A stretch of 64,000 nt of DNA. Origin: Dryas octopetala. Its lineage: Eukaryota > Streptophyta > Magnoliopsida > Rosales > Rosaceae. The notes below the pieces were generated by a model. That model saw only the letters and a program-made list of their open reading frames with translations, did not search any database and was not told the DNA's origin. Positions 56,854-64,000 of the stretch are shown piece by piece. The translations under genes and the position numbers were made by a program. The first letter of the stretch is position 1. Each line of letters begins with the position of its first letter. Location of the stretch: NCBI GenBank assembly GCA_963921425.1, contig OY992833.1, positions 11,325,738 through 11,389,737 on the forward strand. Direction: 5' to 3'.

Positions 56854-59772
56854 ATGGTTGTGAAGATGTCAATCACAGAGCCTTTAAAGAAATTAGTGTC
56901 ATGTGTTATCCTTGATTTGGATGGTACACTACTTAACACAGGTCAGCTTGTACTCTGGGTAGCATTTTCTTATAAGTAGCTATTTTCTTTCTACCAGTGT
57001 TAGTGACTCCTTTTTCTTATTCTTATTTAATCACAGATGGCATTGTAAATGATGTTTTAAGAGTTTATTTGGGCAAGTATGGAAAGTAATGGGATGTGCG
57101 GGAAGTTCAAAAAATCGTTGGAAAAACACCACTGGAAGCTGCAACTTCTGTTGCAGAAGATTATGGGCTATCTTGCACAACGAGTGAATTACTTTCAGAG
57201 ATTACCCCAATGTTCTCCCATCAGTAATTAACTACTACATTACTTATATGTCTATAAATATATATCAATCAGAATTTGTTCACTTCTCTTTTTAGCAGTT
57301 TCTTGAAATGGGTTTTTTTCCTTCTTTTCTTGATTCCAATCTGAAAAGAAACCCTGACATTGCAGTGAAAAGAATTTCAGTAGTGTTAGAACCACTCTAC
57401 CAGACCATGTAATCATGGTCAATATATCAAAAAATTATGTCAAATGTGTTACTTAAAGACCATTTATATAAGTGGACATTTAGGTGTGTGTGTGTGTACA
57501 TATTTATACTTGACTAAATGGAACTACATCACACGTTTTTTAGCATACTAACAAATAATAATAATCAGCTCAAATTATTCACTCACTTTTATGTGTTCAG
57601 GCCTTACTTTTATGGCATACTGTTGATTGGCTTTTGAAAATTGTCACTCTAGGTGGTGCAACATCAAAGCACTCCCAAGTGCCAATCGGTTAATTAAACA
57701 TTTGAGTGGTCCTAGAGTGCCATTGGTATTGGCTTCAAACTCTCCAAGGGAAAACATAGAAACCAAAATTTCTTTTCATCAGGGTATACTTCTTCAGAAA
57801 CAATTTGCTCATTTGTCTTAGATGGAGCCTTGCATACTATGGACATGCATTGAGGATGTTATGATTTGTTTTATCATACTAAGCAATTACTTATTTTCTT
57901 GTTATTTTTATATGTAGGCTGGAAGGAATCCTTCTTTGTCATCATTGGTTGTGACGAAATAGGATCAGGGAAGCCATCTTCTGAAATGTGAGATGCAACA
58001 ACATGTTGTTTGATCTTAACTTCTTTGAGTATTTCCTATTAAAGATTAAATATTCATGTTCTGAAACTCGAAATATATGGTTTTACATTGTAGATTCCTT
58101 GAAGCTGCTAAAAGGCTAAACATTGAACCTTCCAGCTGCCTTGTCATTGAAGATTCTCTGTAAGTAACCTATCAAGAGCAAAAGCTGTTAGAGAAACATT
58201 TTCCGTTTGAGTGCCGTAGTTTTTGTTTATTTTCTTTACGTAACCTTGGTTAATTTAAAACTTCAATACAAGAATGAATCTATAACTTGAATGAAAACCT
58301 TGGGTTCTGCTTTTTTGTTCTATTTTATATGCAGCCCTTCCTCAGACAAGTTATATGCAAATTAACTTTCATAAGGATTGGCATTTTTTGTATTGGAATA
58401 TAAATTATATTATTAAGATTATTAATTTCAGTTTAGATGGCAAATAACTACAAACAGATATTGATGTGCTCTTCTTCATGGGCATTTTTACCATGGATTT
58501 GAAAACTGGATCTGTAGCGACCCAATGCCTCCACTGGAAGTAAATTAAATTAATTGAATTTCTTCATTGAACATTTCTGTATTGGGTTTTGTTAGACCAG
58601 GTGTTACAGCTGGTAAGGCTGCTGGAATGGAGGTGGTTGCTGTACCCTCCCTCCCAAAGCAATCCCATCTTTATACTTCAGCAGATGAGTTGATCAACTC
58701 TCTTCTTGATTTGAGACCTGAAAAGTGGGGCCTTCCTCCTTTCGAAGATTGTAAACGCCAGGATCCTTCTCTTTGTTTCAATCATGTATGACTGATTTCT
58801 CTCTGCATAATCCATTTTCACTAGTACCATTGATTTGTTGTTGCAGGGATAAAAAATACTTTACCAATACAACCATGGCACATTGGTGGTCCTGTCATTA
58901 AAGGATTTGGTCGGGGCTCAAAAGTACTTGGGATCCCTACAGGTTTGTCTGAATAAAGCTATTCACTTAGATCCTTTATCGAACTCTCTATGTCTTTGGA
59001 TGAAACAGTGATAACCGATGTTCTTAGTTTGAGATAATATATACAAGTCATTTAGCTTTATTTCATACGCAGCTAATACTGTGCATGCTCCTGATGTCCT
59101 TAGGTTAGGTCCCACTTTGCTTGACTGAGCTTGAGATTATTTATTTGTTGCTTATGATTAGTTGTTTCTCTTCCTGTTATGCTTGATAAATTGTTTCATT
59201 TTGTTATCCTAACAAGTGGACTACATCTTTTCTCCAGCTAATTTATCCACCGAACAATATGCACCTCTCCTTTCAGAACATCCCTCGGGTGTATATTTTG
59301 GTTGGGCTGGATTATCAAACCGAGGTGTCTTTAAAATGGTCATGAGTATTGGTTGGAATCCTTATTTCAACAACACCGAAAAGACTATAGTGAGTCTTTC
59401 AAGACACATAAGGTAGCCTTTGCAAGTATTTTTCTTTTTTTTGCTAAGTTTAGTTTCTAATGCAGGAGCCATGGCTGCTTCATGACTTTGTTGAGGATTT
59501 CTATGGGGAGGAATTGCATCTTATTATAGTTGGCTACATACGGCCTGAGGTATGGTTAAAATTGATCAATCTCGTCTGTGAAATATCCATTGCTCCTCGT
59601 CCTGTTAGTTCCAGTTTTGCTAATGTTTGTGTGTGGAAAACAGGCCAATTTCCCATCACTGGAGAGCCTGATAGCAAAGATTCATGAGGACAGAAGAATT
59701 GCAGAAGAAGCTCTTGATCTTCCAATGTACTCAAAATTCAAGGATGACCCATATCTTAAAAGTTCTACATAA
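56854..59772 (+). pseudogene. Bifunctional riboflavin kinase/FMN phosphatase gene, disabled
   Basis: Intact plant homologues join an N-terminal HAD phosphatase, which hydrolyses FMN, to a C-terminal kinase that makes FMN from riboflavin. Ten coding exons are readable: 56854-56941, 57037-57223, 57653-57783, 57918-57987, 58094-58159, 58596-58750, 58847-58943, 59238-59389, 59466-59549, 59644-59772. HAD motifs are present: ILDLDGTLLNT (motif I), LASNSP (II), GSGKPSSE (III) and VIEDSLPGVTAGK (IV). Kinase motifs are GGPVIKGFGRGS, SGVYFGWAG, MSIGWNPYF and HDFVEDFYGEELHL. Exon 2 has an in-frame TAA (57087-57089) between YGK and WDVREVQKIVGKTP. Exon 7 has one extra A in a run at 58920-58924, shifting KVLGIPT out of frame. 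The exon sum (1159 nt) is one base over a multiple of three, consistent with this. Introns are retained, so it is a duplicated copy, not a retrocopy. ATGs at 56854 and 56866 are both in frame. Confidence 0.9.
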
Positions 59773-61360
59773 GGATGTCTCAGGAATTTCCTGAAGTCTA
59801 CTTTTTCTACCTCACTGGCTACAACAGTAATTGAAGTTGTTGTACACTCATTATTGTGACAGTAATAATCTTTCATTTTGAAGAGACTCTATGCCAGTCT
59901 CATGAACGTAATGGGTGTAATACAGTGCCTTGAACCACATATTCATTTTGTTGTATTATAAATATGAGTCATGTCATAATGGTCATACTCAGACATACAC
60001 ATCTCAGTTACATTCCACAAGTTAGATTTTGCTTGTGTTAGAATGCTACCAGACTTGGCACTAGAATACTTGTAACCTTTTCTTTCCGAATTATTTGTTG
60101 TAGATTGCATATTATTGTAAAAATGCTTCTTCTCCCATTACCACGCTGCCTCTTACAATCTCACTCACAAGTTCTTCCATGGTACGGATAGGGTATAATA
60201 TACAAATAGATCCAATGGTGAAAGATTTATACCTAATAAACAAAATGGTGAAAGATTTATACCTAATAAACAAAAGAGTGCATCTATCAAAACTTAAGAA
60301 TCAAAGACGTGTTAAACGAGCATGCCTTAATTTAGGACTTAGGAGACCCATATATCCTATAGAGTTGTTTGCGGGTAAAGAGGGCTTGTATGAAAGTGCT
60401 TTTATAAGACAAATGATGGCCACTCAACACTAAATGGCCCACACAAAGATTGACAAGTACTTGACTTATTGTTTAATAAGCCGAGCGTTCAACGTCTTTT
60501 ATTTTCTTTTAAAAAACAACATTGAAAATGTTTGACAGTTTACAGCCTTAGAAACTATTGGATAATTTCAATCCTCAAAACGTATAAAATTTATACTTAC
60601 GCAAATGTCTTTTGTCTTTTTGTTTCATATACTGTATATGTGAAACAAAATGAATAACCAATCACAAAACATAAAAGGACAATCATTTTGAATTACATCC
60701 ACCCTAATTTGTTAGTTAATGTTTGTCAAGCATTGAAACTGTTTGGTCCTATACAAAATAAAAACCAAAAAAACAAAAAAAACATGCAGAGCTCTCCCCA
60801 AGGAGGCTGAGCACTCGGTCGTGTCAAACACGACCACTAATTTTATAACGTGGATAAATCCAACATCTTAAAATAATAGATGGACCTTTTTTTTGGCCAA
60901 GAATAGATGGACCTTTTTATTTTGATAAAAATAGATGGAGGATGAGCTAGATGAGCTAATCAATCATTTATTGTCCTGTATATTACTAACTATTACTAAA
61001 CCATTCTAAATGCCCAGTTGAAAGGGTTGTAAAGTTGCCTCTGAACTTGAGTTTGCTCGATCAAAACCCCCTCCTCGAAAAACAAAAACTATCATGAATT
61101 AGAAAAATTATTGTAGGTGAACATAACATCGTCGGTGTTACCAATCCATGTGTTATAATATGGGTGGACCACGATTTTTAAATTTAAAATTTAGAATTTT
61201 AGATATTAATAATTATAACATGTTATAATTCTAATAGATTGATGAATCTAGAAAAGAACTGATATTACAGAATCAGTGGACTTCCTTTTTCCTTTGCAAG
61301 TAAAACATTTCATTGGCATGAGACTGTAATATATATATAATTAACTTTCATCTTTTCATC
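59773..61360. other. Intergenic sequence downstream of the riboflavin kinase copy
   Basis: The 3' UTR probably runs to about 60000. A 30-bp direct tandem repeat (ATGGTGAAAGATTTATACCT plus AATAAACAAA) lies at 60213-60272. A frame at 60179-60433 crosses it and matches no family I know. Nothing else is recognised. Confidence 0.4.
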
Positions 61361-61389
61361 TACAATTGCAAGTGAAGATTCTTTTACCT

Positions 61390-61605
61390 GATTTCTGCAA
61401 TAATATGGGTGCACAACAGTCCATCAAATACGACTTGGTAACGTTGGTGAAGGTATATACTCCAGGAACAGGGGTCTGTGTTCTGTGTGATGTACCATCA
61501 ACAAATAATGTACCATATAGTTCCACTGTTGCCCTTTTACTTCTCCCCATTGAAAACAAGACCATTTTAATTTGTAATTGGCAAAGTCTCAGTTTGATAA
61601 AGTGA
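61390..61605 (+). other. Partner copy of the retroposed sequence at 49530-49760
   Basis: The plus strand encodes QQSIKYDLVTLVKVYTPGTG and then VCVLCDVPSTNN, nearly identical over about 110 bp to the minus-strand sequence at 49640-49750 and then diverging. It continues SSTVALLLLPIENKTILICN. The source is unknown. An A-run at 61643-61659 lies about 40 bases past the frame and could be a tail. Confidence 0.5.
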
Positions 61606-62339
61606 GTAAATGGTTCAATCATGTTTAAAACCCGGATTTTGGCCAAAAAAAAAAAAAAAGGTTTAAAACCTGGATTATGAAAACACCACTGACTAATACA
61701 GAAAGGCCAAATTCACCCTACCAACAGTAGTATACAAACAGTTAGAGAACTGATTGATTCACTAATATTAGAAAGAAATTTAAATATCTTTTAATAAAAA
61801 GGAATCCGTTATTCCTTAATTACTTTTTGCACTATCAAAACACCAGGGAGATTTAAGAAGAGAAATATTCCACTACTTGATGCTCATATTTGTTGAACTG
61901 TTGAAGTCACTCAACCCAAAACTTGAACATTCTATAACAAACTCTCTACCGCTGGCAGCACACATCAGAGTGCTTTCACAGCTCAAAATAGTCAAACTAC
62001 ACAAATATCTACCAGTTAGCAAGGCTCCATCTGAAAACAGCCAATGAAAAAGGCAGGTTGATGTCTTTCCAACTGTCAGAGACATTATCTCTTGTACCTT
62101 TCAAGAATGGCGGGATGTGTCTTTAGAGTACTATTTTGTTGACGACATTGGCTTGTAGAGAAATCAAACCAATCTGGTGATAACACGTGTCCTTTGTGAC
62201 AAGCTTTTCTTGAGAATGTGCGATATGTCACCTTGGATGTGCACATAGTGGGTGTAGCCTTCTTCTGTGCAACCCATACAGGTGGAAGGAATCCCCACCG
62301 AGGGTATAGTGTGGTCAACCATAGGTGATTAGTAAGGGG

Positions 62340-63235
62340 CACTGTCGAGCATCAGTGAGGGTTCCGAGCACTGGCCAATGTCGGGACCCCAAGCATTGGT
62401 CGGGAGTCCAACCTTGAGTTAGAAGTCCGAGCATAAACAGAGTCCAAGTAGAATTCGGGACTTTGAGCATGGACTAGTAGTCTGAGCATAAGTTGGGTCG
62501 ACTCTGAGCATAGAGTAGGAGTTTGACTATAAATTGGGGATTTAAGCATAAGGTAAGGACTCCTAGCTTTTGTCAGAAGTCATAGCATCAGTCTAGACTC
62601 TGACCATGAGTCGGGAGTTTGAGCATGAGTTAAGGCTTTGAGCTCCTATCGACAGTGGCATTAGCAAAAAATTAATCATAATGGGGACATGATAAGAATA
62701 TAAAATTTTCTTCTTCCCACTATAATCCAATAGAAAATTTTTTAACTGTTGTATCTACTTATTTTAGCTTCTTGATGATAAATGTTGTGAGAGCCAACTA
62801 CAATTAATAAAAAGATATTTGCAATTTTGTGCCATCTTCATTTATTTAGCAAACATAAAATAAGTATTCAAATAAGAAACGAATTAAACTAATCCAAAGA
62901 AACAAACACAATAAACCAACAGCCAAAAGCACACACATAAACTAAAGTAACACACTATATATATTCAAATAAGAAACCCATCTTCTAATGTTCATAAAAA
63001 ATAAGGTCTAATTTTTTTTTGTCTAAAAGGATAATGGGGTCAGACCCAAAATTGTAAGAGTGAAACAACCTGACTATTGGGGTCATGTGACCCCAATGCC
63101 CCCGTTGTGGCTACGCCACTGCTTGTCGAGAGTCCAAGTATGAGTCGAGACCTCGTGCATGAGTCGGGACGCTAAGCATATATGAGTCGGGAGTCTGAGC
63201 ATAAGTTGGGACTCTGCTTATTGGTTTTGGGCCTT
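62340..63235. repeat. Degenerate minisatellite of about 20-bp units, interrupted by a hAT-like element
   Basis: Diverged units of the type GTCGGGAGTCCGAGCATAA repeat at roughly 18-25 bp intervals from 62340 to 62650 and again from 63122 to 63235. The interruption is the element at 62653-63121. The minus-strand frame at 62352-62549 is a product of the repeat. Confidence 0.75.
62653..63121. mobile_element. hAT-like non-autonomous element
   Basis: It begins CAGTGGCATTAGC and ends GTGGCTACGCCACTG, inverted termini of the CAGTGGCGTAGC type seen in plant hAT elements. The 8-bp flanks CCTATCGA (62645-62652) and CTTGTCGA (63122-63129) match at six positions, as an aged hAT target duplication would. 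The interior is AT-rich and has no transposase. Confidence 0.7.
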
Positions 63236-64000
63236 GGTTATGAAACGGGTCAGCGTCGCTTCAGTCATATATGACTTGTCATCTAAGTCTATACAAACTT
63301 ATTGTTCTACTTAATAGAGACTAGGTAGGAACAATTATATCAGAAGCTTGAGACTACAATATTTCGAAGAAATTAATTCCTTTGGAAGTAATAAATGCTT
63401 CACAACAAATCAAAGTTTGAACAAATCCAAGACTAACATTGGAAGAATAGAAATGATCATCCTAATCCTATTATTATATGGATTAGACTGGCCAGGGCTA
63501 GTCAAATGCCCACATCAAAAGTTAAAATTCAATAGTACGTAACTACAAGATTAAGCCACAGTACAATTCAAGATTAACCTACAAAATTTAAATTGTCGAC
63601 GAAGTAGCATTCGTTGCAAAACTAGAGCATGGCAATACAGAAAAACAGATTAAAACAAAACAATATACACACATGATTACGTGTTCTCTATTTTCCTTTT
63701 GGTTTATAAAAGATCAATTTAATTTCTTTGAAGTTATACAAGAGCTACTTCCAATATATGAAAACCAACTTCAATATCTGAAAAACATACGCTATATGAC
63801 TTTCCCTATGTTGATGCCTGACTTTCCAACTGATCGATGAATTCAAATAGACAAAGTATCAAATCCAGTGTTCTCAGAAGAGCAATATTCAAAGTAAAAC
63901 AAAAAAATTAAAAGAAGAGCAATATTGAACCATGAACTTTATATCATATAAGAGATATCAGATTAACGACATGTGTACAGCGTACTGATCAATGCCTGTA
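63236..64000. other. Terminal stretch without a recognised gene
   Basis: AT-rich sequence. Only short frames with no recognisable domain are present (for example 63348-63542). I see no repeat with clear ends. Confidence 0.4.

Overview
This is a plant nuclear window, almost certainly from a dicot. It is AT-rich, with genes broken by many GT-AG introns, long noncoding stretches and many transposable elements. The gene content is compatible with a woody rosid such as a Rosaceae species, but that is a guess from overall character. I see no organellar, bacterial or viral gene set.

Layout. (1) 1-6.0 kb: a minus-strand gene for a METTL18-like protein-histidine methyltransferase with seven coding exons that reassemble into 350 codons without a break, plus a probable 5' UTR intron. 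(2) 6-12.6 kb: no genes, but a foldback MITE and a roughly 3-kb repeat element (element A) with arrays of an AGTTGTGACT-type motif and a 25-bp minisatellite. (3) 12.6-16.1 kb: a minus-strand gene for an uncharacterised 400-residue protein, with a probable 5' UTR intron that holds a composite MITE. (4) 16.1-20.3 kb: noncoding sequence and a solo LTR. (5) 20.3-51 kb: a plus-strand CC-NB-ARC-LRR (CNL) resistance-gene relic. Its parts lie at 20329-21059 and 48805-49527, separated by an apparent 27.7-kb intron with canonical splice sites. The intron holds two CACTA elements with exact 3-bp target duplications (23333-29536 and 37287-47293), a third older CACTA-like element carrying Ulp1-protease and cytochrome P450 remnants (about 31349-48046, host of the second), a second copy of the element A family (host of the first), and three MULE-type MITEs with exact 9-bp target duplications. 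(6) 51-56 kb: repeats, MITEs and SINEs. (7) 56-60 kb: an intron-containing riboflavin kinase/FMN phosphatase gene copy disabled by a stop codon and a frameshift. (8) 60-64 kb: repeats, including a minisatellite interrupted by a hAT-like element.

How it fits together. Only the methyltransferase and the 400-residue protein look like intact cellular genes. The CACTA element at 37287-47293 keeps an intact tnpA-like gene of six exons, but its tnpD-like transposase has a 1-bp deletion and an in-frame stop. The CACTA at 23333-29536 has the same termini and the same general architecture but has lost tnpD entirely, so it is non-autonomous. The most unusual structure is a long imperfect inverted repeat (about 40950-41180) immediately upstream of the transposase start. 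Its transcript should fold into a long hairpin.

All exon calls come from reading splice signals and codon continuity by eye. Family names come from recognised motifs, not from a database search.
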